Source: Hyphomicrobiales bacterium
GTDB lineage: Bacteria; Pseudomonadota; Alphaproteobacteria; Rhizobiales; NORP267
Length of the DNA stretch: 40,722 bases
NCBI GenBank assembly: GCA_030688605.1
Contig: JAUYJB010000154.1
Span: forward strand, 1 to 40,722
Reading direction: 5' to 3'
Part shown: piece after piece, positions 16,501-24,852 of the stretch
How the letters are laid out: every line of letters starts with the position of its first letter
How positions within the stretch are numbered: the stretch's first letter is position 1
Notes under the pieces: generated by a model
Seen by the model: the letters and a program-made list of their open reading frames with translations, nothing else
What the model was told of the DNA's origin: nothing
Databases searched by the model: none
Position numbers and translations under genes: made by a program

Positions 16501-16541
16501 TAGAGCGGTTCATGGCTATAGGGGAACCATGAACCGCTCTA
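16501..16541. repeat. Palindromic element, copy B: minimal form
   Basis: TAGAGCGGTTCATGG (16501-16515) and its exact reverse complement (16527-16541) enclose an 11-base loop, CTATAGGGGAA. These are the outer ends of copy A (10041-10209) with almost the whole interior missing, including part of the arm sequence ATAGGGG. It looks like an internally deleted copy. Confidence 0.8.
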
Positions 16542-16612
16542 ACGTCTTGATTTTGCGCTCTCCCCCGCAAGGAAAAGAAGGGTGTTGCGCGTCAACCTGG
16601 GTCGGAAAGCTT

Positions 16613-17401
16613 CTACGCGAAGGCGTAGGCGTCCATTTGCAGGACGCCGAGCGAGTGGCTCGAGTGCACGCGCTTTCCCCTGGCCGCCACGCCGGCCGCG
16701 CCCAGAGCCGTGAACAGAGGCAGGATGTGCTCCTCGGTCGGGTGGTTCTTTTCCGCGTGCGGGGCTTTGTCCCGGTAAGCGGCAAGCTCGTCGATGGCGC
16801 CAGCCTCGATCTTCTCGTGCATCCAGTCGCCGAACGCCACGACCCAGTCGGGCGCCGGTGCATCCTCGGCATATTCGCCGCGGCGCATTTCGCCGAGATT
16901 GTGGGTCAGGACGCCGGAGCCGACGATGAGGACGCCGTCGCGGCGCAGCGGCGCGATGGCGCGGCCGACGCGCACATGGTGCTCGGCGTCGCGCCGCGGC
17001 TGGACGGAAAGCTCGACCACCGGGACATCGGCCTTGGGATAGAGCAGCTTCAGCGGCACCCAGGCGCCGTGATCGAAGCCGCGATTGCGCGCCGGGACGG
17101 CCGGAAAGCCGGCGGCGGCGAGCAGGTCCGCGGCCCGTCCCGCAAGGTCCGGCGCGCCCGGCGCGGGATAGGTCATCTCGTAAAGTTCCGGCTCGAACCC
17201 CGTGAAATCGTAAATCATTTTCGGATTCGGGTCGGTCGTCAGCGCGGGCGCCGAGGTCTCGAAATGGGCGGAGACGACAAGCACCGCCTCGGGCCGGCCG
17301 AGCTCGTCCCCGTAGCGGCTGAGAAAATCCCGCGCCGGCACATTGTGCAAAATCATGTTCGGCGCCCCGTGGGAGACGAACAGGGTCGGAAATTCGGTCA
17401 T
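16613..17401 (-). CDS. DODA-type extradiol ring-cleavage dioxygenase
   Basis: A 262-residue LigB-superfamily protein of the 4,5-DOPA extradiol dioxygenase type (E. coli YgiD). Candidate metal ligands are His11 in FVSHGAPN, the His in VVSAHFET and the His in NRGFDHGAWVPL; THNLGEMRRGEY and NHPTEEHILPLF are further family blocks. The ATG at 17401 is preceded by AGGAGG. The usual substrate in the family is a catecholic compound, but the physiological one is not known here and no aromatic-degradation genes are adjacent. An isolated transcription unit flanked by repeat elements on both sides. Confidence 0.85.
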   Translation of the reverse strand: MTEFPTLFVSHGAPNMILHNVPARDFLSRYGDELGRPEAVLVVSAHFETSAPALTTDPNPKMIYDFTGFEPELYEMTYPAPGAPDLAGRAADLLAAAGFPAVPARNRGFDHGAWVPLKLLYPKADVPVVELSVQPRRDAEHHVRVGRAIAPLRRDGVLIVGSGVLTHNLGEMRRGEYAEDAPAPDWVVAFGDWMHEKIEAGAIDELAAYRDKAPHAEKNHPTEEHILPLFTALGAAGVAARGKRVHSSHSLGVLQMDAYAFA

Positions 17402-17417
17402 TCGCGCGCCTCCTGGA

Positions 17418-17517
17418 CCGAAATCCACCCGATCTGAATCGGATTTCGGCCGCATCTCTTTGATTGAGCATGTACTTTTCGCAACACCGGTTCCCACTTT
17501 TGCGGAACATGCTCTAG
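17418..17517. repeat. Composite palindromic repeat, AGAGCATG family
   Basis: Two adjoining inverted repeats. CCGAAATC (17418-17425) pairs with GATTTCGG (17442-17449). A second unit, 17466-17517, begins GAGCATGTACTTTTCGC and ends GCGGAACATGCTCTAG, with the middle ACCGGTTCCCACTTTTGC. The AGAGCATG...AAAAGTGG..ACCGGTT layout is a widespread intergenic repeat in Hyphomicrobiales. It sits just upstream of the dioxygenase gene, between it and the DAHP synthase stop. Confidence 0.65.
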
Positions 17518-17636
17518 AACAGTTCCAGCCTCGTGCCAATTTCACGGTAATTTATGGGCGGACACGCACATGGCAATGCCGCCCACGGGGCGACAGTTCG
17601 TCACGCCCCGCGAACGCCCGGCCAAAATCCAGGGCG

Positions 17637-19025
17637 TTACTCCCCGGCTGCGGCGGCCTGATCCGCGCCGCGGTCCTCGCGCTCCTTTTTCAGCCTTTCG
17701 GCGATCAGGAAAGCCAGTTCCAGCGCCTGGTCGGCATTGAGCCGCGGGTCGCAGTGGGTGTGATAGCGGTCCGACAGGTCGGTGTCGGAGATCGCCGTCG
17801 CGCCGCCGGTGCATTCGGTGACATTGTGCCCGGTCATCTCGACGTGGACGCCGCCGGCATGGGTGCCCTCGGCACGGTGAACGGCGAAAAACTGCTCCAC
17901 CTCGCGCAGGATCGCGTCGAACCGCCGGGTCTTGTAGCCGGTCGACGCCTTGATGGTGTTGCCGTGCATCGGATCGCAGGACCAGACCACCTCTTTGCCC
18001 TCGCGCGTCAGCGCCCGGATCAGCGGCGGCAGGCGGTCGGCGACCTTGTCGGCGCCGAAACGGCAAATCAGGGTCAGGCGGCCGGGCTCGTTTGCCGGGC
18101 TGAGGATGTCGATCAGCCGCAACAGGTCGTCGGCCTTAAGGCTCGGGCCGCATTTCAGGCCGAGCGGGTTTTTGATGCCGCGGCAGAACTCGACATGGGC
18201 ATGGTCTGTCTGGCGGGTGCGGTCGCCGATCCAGACCATGTGGGCGGCGGTGTCGTACCAATCGCCAGAGGTCGAATCGACGCGCGTCATCGCCTGTTCG
18301 TAGCCGAGCAGCAGCGCCTCGTGGCTGGTGAAGAAATCGGTACTTCTGAGCTGCGGGGTGGAGTCGGAGTTGATGCCGCAGGCGCGCATGAAGGCGAGCG
18401 TCTCCGTGATCCGGTCGGCCAGCGCCTGGTAGCGGTGGCTGACCGTCGAGCCCTTGAGGAAGCCGAGCGTCCACTGATGGACATGCTCCAGATTGGCATA
18501 GCCGCCCTGGGCGAAGGCCCTGAGCAGGTTCAAGGTCGCCGCCGACTGGCGATAGGCCATGAGCAGGCGTTGCGGGTCCGGGGTCCGCTCCGCCGTCTTG
18601 AACTCGATGGAATTTATGCTGTCGCCACGGTAGCTTGGCAGGACTTTGTCACCCTGCTTCTCGAAGTCGGAGGAGCGCGGCTTGGCAAACTGCCCGGCGA
18701 TGCGGCCGACCTTGACCACCGGCGAGGCGGCGGCGAAGGTCAGGATCACCGCCATCTGCAGGAAGACCCGGAAGAAGTCGCGGATATTGTCCGCATGGTG
18801 CTCGGCGAAGCTCTCCGCGCAGTCGCCGCCTTGCAGCAGAAAAGCCTCGCCGGCCACCACCTGGGCGAGCTGCTGCTTCAGCTTGCGCGCCTCGCCGGCG
18901 AACACCAGCGGCGGAAAGGTGCCGATCTGGCCCTCGACCTCGGCTAGCAGTTTCTGGTCCGGATAATCCGGCACCTGGACGATCGGCTTTCCTCGCCAGC
19001 TCGACGGCGACCATCTTTCGGCCAT
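17637..19025 (-). CDS. 3-Deoxy-7-phosphoheptulonate synthase, class II (plant type)
   Basis: A 462-residue type II DAHP synthase that condenses phosphoenolpyruvate and erythrose 4-phosphate, the first step of the shikimate pathway. The metal-site cysteine is in [14 protein letters not shown] (Cys69). [11 protein letters not shown], the block [10 protein letters not shown] and [15 protein letters not shown] are all family signatures. The start is placed at ATG 19025, which gives the usual family length; upstream extension would run through a region with DnaA-box-like sites. The protein is monocistronic. rpiA nearby belongs to the same pentose-phosphate supply, though not the same operon. Confidence 0.95.
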   Translation of the reverse strand: MAERWSPSSWRGKPIVQVPDYPDQKLLAEVEGQIGTFPPLVFAGEARKLKQQLAQVVAGEAFLLQGGDCAESFAEHHADNIRDFFRVFLQMAVILTFAAASPVVKVGRIAGQFAKPRSSDFEKQGDKVLPSYRGDSINSIEFKTAERTPDPQRLLMAYRQSAATLNLLRAFAQGGYANLEHVHQWTLGFLKGSTVSHRYQALADRITETLAFMRACGINSDSTPQLRSTDFFTSHEALLLGYEQAMTRVDSTSGDWYDTAAHMVWIGDRTRQTDHAHVEFCRGIKNPLGLKCGPSLKADDLLRLIDILSPANEPGRLTLICRFGADKVADRLPPLIRALTREGKEVVWSCDPMHGNTIKASTGYKTRRFDAILREVEQFFAVHRAEGTHAGGVHVEMTGHNVTECTGGATAISDTDLSDRYHTHCDPRLNADQALELAFLIAERLKKEREDRGADQAAAAGE

Positions 19026-19122
19026 GGCCCACTCCCGGCTACGCCTGTATATAGTTCGGACGATGCGGCCTTGCCGGACCGCCGCGGACGACCGCGGGTC
19101 CGAGTCTTTCGGCCGCACCCCC

Positions 19123-19149
19123 TGTGGATAAGTGCCGGCGTTATACACA
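19123..19149. promoter_or_regulatory. Inverted pair of consensus DnaA boxes
   Basis: TGTGGATAA (19123-19131, the reverse complement of TTATCCACA) and TTATACACA (19141-19149) both match TTATNCACA exactly, face opposite ways and are 9 bases apart. They lie 98-124 bases upstream of the DAHP synthase start. Binding is not shown; chance occurrence is possible but two perfect sites so close are unlikely in GC-rich DNA. Confidence 0.4.
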
Positions 19150-19190
19150 TATCTCCGCACCGATGCGAGTCCCCGCACCTGCCCCCTGCC

Positions 19191-19582
19191 AGAGCGAGAT
19201 GACATGGAATTGGATCAATTCTGTTTCGCGAGCGGCGTGGCGATCCGCCAGAAGGTGCGCGCGGCGCGATGCGGTGCCATCGGGCAAGCGCGACAGAGCC
19301 TGTCCTCGGGCTTGCCTGCGGCAAGACCCGGGGGCCGCGGGCGCCCGCCGCTCGGAAACCCGCCGTTGGTTTGCCGTCGGCAAACCAACAAGCCTTACGG
19401 TGCCGGTCGCGCTTTTCGCATTTCCAGAGAAAATGCGGCGCGACCGGTGGGACGGGCGCACTTGCGCCAAATCCGGCGCGCATTGGCTCGGCCGTACGCC
19501 CCGGTATGGCCGGCGCCAAATCCCTTGACCTTGTCGCAAAGGCGCTCCGTCAGAATGGTTCAATTCCATATCATCTCGCTCT
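19191..19582. repeat. 392-bp structured element with inverted ends and nested hairpins
   Basis: The ends are imperfect inverted repeats. AGAGCGAGATGACATGGAAT on the left and AGAGCGAGATGATATGGAAT as the complement of the right end differ at one base over that stretch and continue with GATCAATTCTG versus AACCATTCTG. Inside are several smaller hairpins: GGTTTGCC/GGCAAACC (about 19369-19387), GGGCTTGCC/GGCAAGACCC (about 19310-19332) and a longer one with CCGGTCGCGC arms (about 19403-19446). Open frames cross it on both strands but none resembles a protein. It ends 12 bases before the VIT-family start, so it may also carry that gene's promoter. Confidence 0.7.
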
Positions 19583-19594
19583 AGTCTTGCCGCC

Positions 19595-20329
19595 ATGTCC
19601 GATACCCCGCTGAACCTTGAACACGACCATCACCCCGACGCCATCGCCGAGCGGCTCGCCGGCGGCCCGCGCATCAACTATCTGCGCGACTGGGTCTATG
19701 GCGGCATCGACGGGGCGGTGACCACGTTTGCCGTCGTCGCCGGCGTCGTCGGCGCCAGCCTCGACAGCACGGTGATCCTGATCCTTGGCGCCGCCAACCT
19801 GCTCGCCGACGGCTTTTCCATGGCGGCGGCCAACTTTTCCTCGACCAAGGCGGAGATCGACGATAACCGGCGTATCCGGCACATCGAGGAGCGGCATATC
19901 GAGCTGCACCCGGACGGCGAGCGCGAGGAGGTGCGCCAGATCTATCAGGCCAAGGGATTTTCCGGGCAGAACCTGGAGCACATGATCGACATCGTTACCT
20001 CCGACAAGCAGCATTGGGTCGATTTCATGCTGGCGGAGGAGTACGGGCTGGCCCTGGCGCAGCGCTCGCCGTTCAGATCGGCGCTGATGACCTTCCTGGC
20101 GTTCGGCGTGTGCGGCCTGGTGCCGCTTCTGCCGTTCGTGTTCGCGCTGCCGGCGGCCGCCATTACGGCAACCCTGATGACGGCGGTCGTGTTCTTCGCC
20201 ATCGGCTCGATCAAGAGCATATGGTCGACCCAGCGCTGGTACTGGTCGGGAGTCGAGACGCTACTCATCGGGCTTGGGGCGGCGGCCATGGCTTTTGCCG
20301 CCGGGCTCTTCCTGCAGAAGGTGGTCTGA
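19595..20329 (+). CDS. VIT1/CCC1 family iron/manganese transporter
   Basis: A 244-residue membrane protein of the vacuolar iron transporter family, which moves Fe2+ or Mn2+ out of the cytosol. Family marks are YGGIDGAVTTFAVVAGVVGA and NLLADGFSMAAANF in the first two helices and the Glu-rich cytosolic segment (EERHIELHPDGEREEVRQ) that binds metal in the plant homologue. Helices 3-5 lie in the last 90 residues. No clear ribosome-binding site precedes the ATG at 19595, which starts 12 bases after the repeat element. corA follows 39 bases downstream on the same strand, giving a metal-transport pair. Confidence 0.88.
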   Translation: MSDTPLNLEHDHHPDAIAERLAGGPRINYLRDWVYGGIDGAVTTFAVVAGVVGASLDSTVILILGAANLLADGFSMAAANFSSTKAEIDDNRRIRHIEERHIELHPDGEREEVRQIYQAKGFSGQNLEHMIDIVTSDKQHWVDFMLAEEYGLALAQRSPFRSALMTFLAFGVCGLVPLLPFVFALPAAAITATLMTAVVFFAIGSIKSIWSTQRWYWSGVETLLIGLGAAAMAFAAGLFLQKVV

Positions 20330-20368
20330 GCGGCGGATCGTCACGAAACGGAAAAGGGAACTGCGCCA

Positions 20369-21448
20369 TTGGCCAAGCTCATCAGAAGGCGACGCGGCAG
20401 CCCGGCCGGCGCACCGCCGGGAACGCTCACCGTCAGTCCCGACGCGGTCGCCCCGAGGCTCCGCGTGATCGCCTATGGCGGGGACGCGATCGAGGAGTTC
20501 GAGGGCGCGGACCTCGACCGGATCAAGGCCCTGCGCAGCGTCCAGCCGGTCCTCTGGGTCGACGTGACGGGGCTTGCCGACATCGACCTGATCCAGAAGC
20601 TCGGCGAGGCGTTCGGGCTCAGTTCATTGTCGCTCGAGGACGTGGTCAATGTGCATCAGCGGCCGAAGGCGGAGGAGTTCCCGGACTACATCTTTGCGGT
20701 GGTGCGCATGGTGCGGCCGGGTGTCGGCACGGATAGCGAGCAGCTTTCCTTGTTCTTCGGCGCCAATTTCGTGCTCAGCTTTCAGGAGCGGCCCGGCGAC
20801 TGCTTCGATCCGGTGCGCGAGCGGCTGCGCCGCGACAGGGGGCGGCTGAGGCAACAGGGCACTGACTTTCTGGCCTATACGCTGATCGACGCGGTGATCG
20901 ACGGCTATTTTCCGGTGCTGGAGCGCTATGGCGAGGAAATCGATGGGTTGGAGGATGCGGTTATCGCCACGCCGGACCGCCGCCATGTGCAGCGGCTGCA
21001 TCTCATCAAGCGCGACATGTTGCTGCTGCGCCGGTCGGTTTGGCCGATGCGCGAGATGATCAACATGCTGATCCGCGACGAATCACCCTTCGTGTCGAGC
21101 CAGACGCGGCTTTACTTGCGCGACGCCTACGACCACACAATCCAGCTCATGGACATTGTCGAGACCTATCGCGAGATTTCTACCGGCCTCACCGACGTCT
21201 ATCTGTCGAGCATGAGCGCCAAGCTCAACGAAGTGATGAAGCTCTTGACGGTCATCGCCACCATCTTCATTCCCCTCACCTTCCTGGCCGGCGTGTGGGG
21301 CATGAACTTCGCTTTAATGCCGGAGCTCGGCTGGCGCTTCGGCTATCCGGCAGCGCTGTCGCTGATGCTCGTCGTCGCCGCCGCCCTTGTCTGGTATTTC
21401 TGGCGCAAGGGCTGGCTCACCGAGGAAGAGCCCCCGAAGAGGGACTAG
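20369..21448 (+). CDS. corA: Magnesium/cobalt transporter CorA
   Basis: A 359-residue CorA-type divalent cation channel. The large cytosolic domain has LSLEDVVNVHQRPKAEEF; the long stalk helix runs through HLIKRDMLLLRRSVWPMRE. Two C-terminal membrane helices flank the selectivity motif GMN (in GVWGMNFALMPEL), and the protein ends in a charged tail. The start is TTG at 20369, preceded by AAGGGAA at suitable spacing. It follows the VIT-family gene and converges on the MacB-like permease. Confidence 0.93.
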   Translation: MAKLIRRRRGSPAGAPPGTLTVSPDAVAPRLRVIAYGGDAIEEFEGADLDRIKALRSVQPVLWVDVTGLADIDLIQKLGEAFGLSSLSLEDVVNVHQRPKAEEFPDYIFAVVRMVRPGVGTDSEQLSLFFGANFVLSFQERPGDCFDPVRERLRRDRGRLRQQGTDFLAYTLIDAVIDGYFPVLERYGEEIDGLEDAVIATPDRRHVQRLHLIKRDMLLLRRSVWPMREMINMLIRDESPFVSSQTRLYLRDAYDHTIQLMDIVETYREISTGLTDVYLSSMSAKLNEVMKLLTVIATIFIPLTFLAGVWGMNFALMPELGWRFGYPAALSLMLVVAAALVWYFWRKGWLTEEEPPKRD

Positions 21449-21469
21449 CCTTCGTTCGCTGCGCGCGGG

Positions 21470-22684
21470 CTATTCGTGGCGCAGCGCCTCGATCGGATCG
21501 AGGCGGGCGGCGCGGCGCGCCGGCATAAAGCCGAAGACCAGCCCGACGGCCGCCGAAAACGCAAAGGCGACGACGACGATCGTCGGGTCGAACATGAACG
21601 GCACCTTGAGGAAAGAAACCGCGACCGCGGCCAAGCCGAGGCCGGCGAGGATGCCGATGAGACCGCCGAACAGCGACAAGACGGCCGCTTCCACCAGGAA
21701 CTGCATCAGCACCTGGTGCTCCTGGGCGCCGACGGCGAGCCGAATGCCGATTTCGCGGGTGCGCTCCGTCACCGACACCAGCATGATGTTCATGATGCCG
21801 ATGCCGCCGACGAGCAGGCTGACGGCGGCGACCGCGCCGAGAAGGCCGGTGAGAACCGTCGTCGTGGTGGTCAGCATGGCGGCGATCTCCGTCATGTCGA
21901 AGACGTTGAAATCATCCTCCTCGCCGGGCGTGATGCGCCGCCGCTCGCGCATCAACGCGGTGAGGTCGCGCCGCACCCGGTCGGTGGAGACGCCTTCGGC
22001 CGCGGAGACGAAGATCGATCGCACGTCCTGATTGCCGAGAAACCGCCGCTGCACGGCGCGGATCGGCATGACGATCGCGTCATCCTGGTCGGCGCCGAAG
22101 CTCGACTGGCCCTTCGCCGCCAACAGCCCGATCACTTCGCAGGAGACGTTCTTCAGCCGGATGCGCTGGGCGACCGGACCGCTGCCGCCGAACAGCTCCT
22201 TGCGGACCGTCTCGCCGATGATGCACACGGTCTTGCCCGAGCGCAGCTCGTTTTCGAGAAACCGGCGGCCTGCCGCGAAGCTCCATTCCCGCGCCACGAA
22301 ATAGTCGTTGGTGCTGCCGGTGACCGACGTGTTCCAGTTCCTGTTGGCGAAGATCGCCGTGGCGGCGGTGGCGGCGGTGGGAGCCACCGCGCGGATGCCG
22401 CCGATCTGCCGTTCGATAGCCCTGGCATCGTCCATGTCGAATGGCTTGGCGGCGGCGCGCGCGCCTCCCGGCGGGCCGGGGCCCTGGCCTGGACTCAGCG
22501 TCAGAAGGTTGGTGCCGAGCTTGGAAATGTCGGCTGCGACCTGCGCCGTCGTGCCGTTGCCGATGGTCACCATGGCGATCACCGCGCCGACGCCGATGAC
22601 GATTCCAAGCACGGTCAGCGACGATCTCAGCGCGTTGCGGAGAAGCGCCTGAAAGGCGAGCTTGAAGGTTTCCCAGAGCATCAC
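21470..22684 (-). CDS. ABC transporter permease, MacB/FtsX type
   Basis: A 404-residue inner-membrane subunit with one N-terminal helix (LTVLGIVIGVGAVIAMV), a periplasmic MacB-like core domain and three C-terminal helices. The signature GGIGIMNIMLVSVTERTREIG, quoted across its two halves, and the ending ARRAARLDPIEALRHE are diagnostic for the MacB branch of FtsX-fold permeases. The start overlaps the ATPase stop by 4 bases. With the adaptor and ATPase it would form a MacAB-like tripartite exporter. The substrate is unknown; candidates for such systems include macrolides, peptides and siderophores. Confidence 0.9.
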   Translation of the reverse strand: MMLWETFKLAFQALLRNALRSSLTVLGIVIGVGAVIAMVTIGNGTTAQVAADISKLGTNLLTLSPGQGPGPPGGARAAAKPFDMDDARAIERQIGGIRAVAPTAATAATAIFANRNWNTSVTGSTNDYFVAREWSFAAGRRFLENELRSGKTVCIIGETVRKELFGGSGPVAQRIRLKNVSCEVIGLLAAKGQSSFGADQDDAIVMPIRAVQRRFLGNQDVRSIFVSAAEGVSTDRVRRDLTALMRERRRITPGEEDDFNVFDMTEIAAMLTTTTTVLTGLLGAVAAVSLLVGGIGIMNIMLVSVTERTREIGIRLAVGAQEHQVLMQFLVEAAVLSLFGGLIGILAGLGLAAVAVSFLKVPFMFDPTIVVVAFAFSAAVGLVFGFMPARRAARLDPIEALRHE

Positions 22685-23409
22685 GCGGCCCTCGTGCTCG
22701 TACCGTCGGAGACGATCAGGCCGTCGAGGAAGCTCACGACCCGCTCGGCATATTCGGCGACAAAGAGTTCGTGGGTCACCATGATGACGGTGATCCCCTC
22801 GTCCTTGTTGAGGGCGGTCAGAAGCTCCATGATTTCGCGGCTGCGGGCGGTGTCGAGATTGCCGGTCGGCTCGTCGGCGAGCACCACGCTGGGCCGGGTG
22901 ACGATGGCGCGCGCGATCGCCGCGCGCTGCTGCTCGCCGCCGGAAAGCTCGCTCGGGTCATGGCTCTCGCGGCCCGCAAGCCCGACCCTCTCCAGGGCCT
23001 CGCGCGCCAGCGCCCTTCGCGCCGCCGGCGCAACACCGCGATAAATCAGCGGCAGCTCGACATTTTCCAGAGCCGAGGCGCGGGCGAGCAGGTTGAAGCC
23101 CTGGAAGATGAAGCCGAGATAATGCCGCCGCAGGAGGGCGCGCTGATCGCGGTTCAGCTTGCCGACGTCCACGCCGCTGAAAAGATATTGCCCCTCGCTC
23201 GGCGTATCGAGGCAGCCGAGAATGTTCATGACAGTGGACTTGCCTGACCCGCTCGGCCCCATGATGGCGACGAATTCGCCGGCTTCGACAGCAAGATCGA
23301 CGCCGGCAAGGGCGCGCACCGCCGCCCGGCCCGACCCGTAGACCTTGGTGACGCCCTTGAGCTCCATCAGCGCCGCGCCGGGCGCCGCCGTCTTGCGTGC
23401 GGGGGCCAC
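22681..23409 (-). CDS. ABC transporter ATP-binding protein, MacB/LolD type
   Basis: A 242-residue ATPase. Walker A is GPSGSGKST, the Q-loop lies in GFIFQGFNLL, the signature is ELSGGEQQR and Walker B is SVVLADEPTGNLD, with the switch His in MVTHE. These features place it in the MacB/LolD family. GTG at 23409 is used as start, with GGGGGCGAGG before it and 10 bases after the adaptor stop; an internal ATG at 23367 is the alternative. It overlaps the permease start by 4 bases. Confidence 0.92.
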   Translation of the reverse strand: MAPARKTAAPGAALMELKGVTKVYGSGRAAVRALAGVDLAVEAGEFVAIMGPSGSGKSTVMNILGCLDTPSEGQYLFSGVDVGKLNRDQRALLRRHYLGFIFQGFNLLARASALENVELPLIYRGVAPAARRALAREALERVGLAGRESHDPSELSGGEQQRAAIARAIVTRPSVVLADEPTGNLDTARSREIMELLTALNKDEGITVIMVTHELFVAEYAERVVSFLDGLIVSDGTSTRAA

Positions 23410-23419
23410 GCCTCGCCCC

Positions 23420-24679
23420 CTACTGCGAGCGCGCGTCGACGATCACCGGATCGTCGGGCGCGATGTCGCCGGATAGAATCTCGGTCATGGTTCCGTCCGT
23501 CACGCCGGTTGCGACCATGACCGGCAGGGCCTCGCCCTCCTTGAGCACCCAGATCCGCCGCTCTCCCTCGGTCGCCGGCGCCGCCGGCACCTCGGCGCGC
23601 CGCGGGGGACGCGGCAGGATCATGGTCAGGAGACCCCCATCCGACGTGTCCTCGGCCTCCTCCGGCGGTGCAAAGCGCAGCGCCGCGTTGGGCACGAGCA
23701 CGGCGTCCTTCACCTGCTGCACGACGATGTCGGCGGTCGCCGTCATGCCGGGCCGGAGCAGAAGCTCGGAATTGTCGATGCTCAGGATGGCCTTGTAGGT
23801 GACGACGCCTTCCACCGTCTGCGATGCGAAACGCAGTTGCGAGATCGCAGCCGGAAAGGTGCGCGCCAGGTAGGCCTCGACGGAAAAGACGGCGGCCTGG
23901 CCGTTCTTCACCTTGCCGATATCGGCTTCGTCGATGTCGACCTGCAGCTCCATCTGCCGCAGATCCTCGGCAAGCGTGAACAGCACCGGCGCCTGAAGCG
24001 TGGCGGCCACCGTCTGCCCCGGCTCGACGTTCCGGCTCAATACGATGCCGTCGATGGAGGAGCAGATGCAGGCCTTCTCAAGATCGGTCTCGTTGACCGT
24101 CAGGTCGGCCTCGGCCACGTTTGCGTCGGCCTCGGCGCTCGCCAGGGACGCCACGGCCCGCTCATAGGTGGCCTTCGCCGTCTCAAGGTCCTGCCGCGAA
24201 ACGAATTCCTTTTCCGCAAGCTGTGCCAGGCGCTCGAACCTAGCCTTCGTCTCGCCGATCGTCGCCTCCGCTTCGCTGACCCGGGCCATGCTCGCCGCAA
24301 CGCTCGCACGCGAACGCGCCACCTGGGCCTCGAGCTTGTCGGTGTCGAGCCGGGCAAGGATCTGCCCCGTGGTCACCCGGTCGTTGAAGTCGACCTCGAC
24401 CGACCTGACGGTCCCTGAAAGCTCGCTGGAAATCTCGACCACGTTGGTCGGTTCCACGGTCCCGGTCGCGGTGACCGTGACGGTTAGGTCGCCGCGCGTC
24501 GCCGGCTCGGTCACATAGCGCAGCGCCGGGGCGGCGGCCTGCCCGACCCAATAGGCGACGGCCGCGGCGAAGAGTAGGATCGCCACCCCCAGCCACACCG
24601 CCGCCCGCCAACGCAGCCAAATGTTGCGCGGCGACTTGCCGATGGCGAGGACCTCGTCTATGTCGGGTTTTTCTGCCAT
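23420..24679 (-). CDS. Periplasmic adaptor of a MacA/HlyD-type exporter
   Basis: A 419-residue membrane fusion protein. An N-terminal helix (AAVWLGVAILLFAAAVAYWVG) anchors it. A split lipoyl domain surrounds a long alpha-helical hairpin (about residues 115-210, with the coiled segment SEAEATIGETKARFERLAQL), followed by beta-barrel and membrane-proximal domains. It is the first gene of the adaptor-ATPase-permease operon and is divergent from the carboxylate-amine ligase. No outer-membrane factor gene is in the window, so a shared TolC-like protein is presumed. Confidence 0.9.
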   Translation of the reverse strand: MAEKPDIDEVLAIGKSPRNIWLRWRAAVWLGVAILLFAAAVAYWVGQAAAPALRYVTEPATRGDLTVTVTATGTVEPTNVVEISSELSGTVRSVEVDFNDRVTTGQILARLDTDKLEAQVARSRASVAASMARVSEAEATIGETKARFERLAQLAEKEFVSRQDLETAKATYERAVASLASAEADANVAEADLTVNETDLEKACICSSIDGIVLSRNVEPGQTVAATLQAPVLFTLAEDLRQMELQVDIDEADIGKVKNGQAAVFSVEAYLARTFPAAISQLRFASQTVEGVVTYKAILSIDNSELLLRPGMTATADIVVQQVKDAVLVPNAALRFAPPEEAEDTSDGGLLTMILPRPPRRAEVPAAPATEGERRIWVLKEGEALPVMVATGVTDGTMTEILSGDIAPDDPVIVDARSQ

Positions 24680-24852
24680 CGCGACGCGCCAACCTTGCCT
24701 TGAACAAGCGATGAATGCCGCAGTTTATGTCGGCTTTTCAGCGGCACCTTTCAATGATCGAGGTCATGATGCGGTCGGGCCTGTCCGGGTCCCAAAGGCA
24801 TTCGCCGAAAAGATCGCTTGGCAAGGCCGCGCCGTATCGCTTCAATCGCCGC

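Noticed and set aside
17343..18947. Plus-strand frame of 534 codons opposite the DAHP synthase
   Set aside because: Shadow of the class II DAHP synthase and the dioxygenase; no recognisable domain.
19123..19190. Chromosomal origin of replication
   Set aside because: Only two DnaA boxes, no convincing AT-rich unwinding region and no origin-type neighbours such as dnaA, hemE or gidA.
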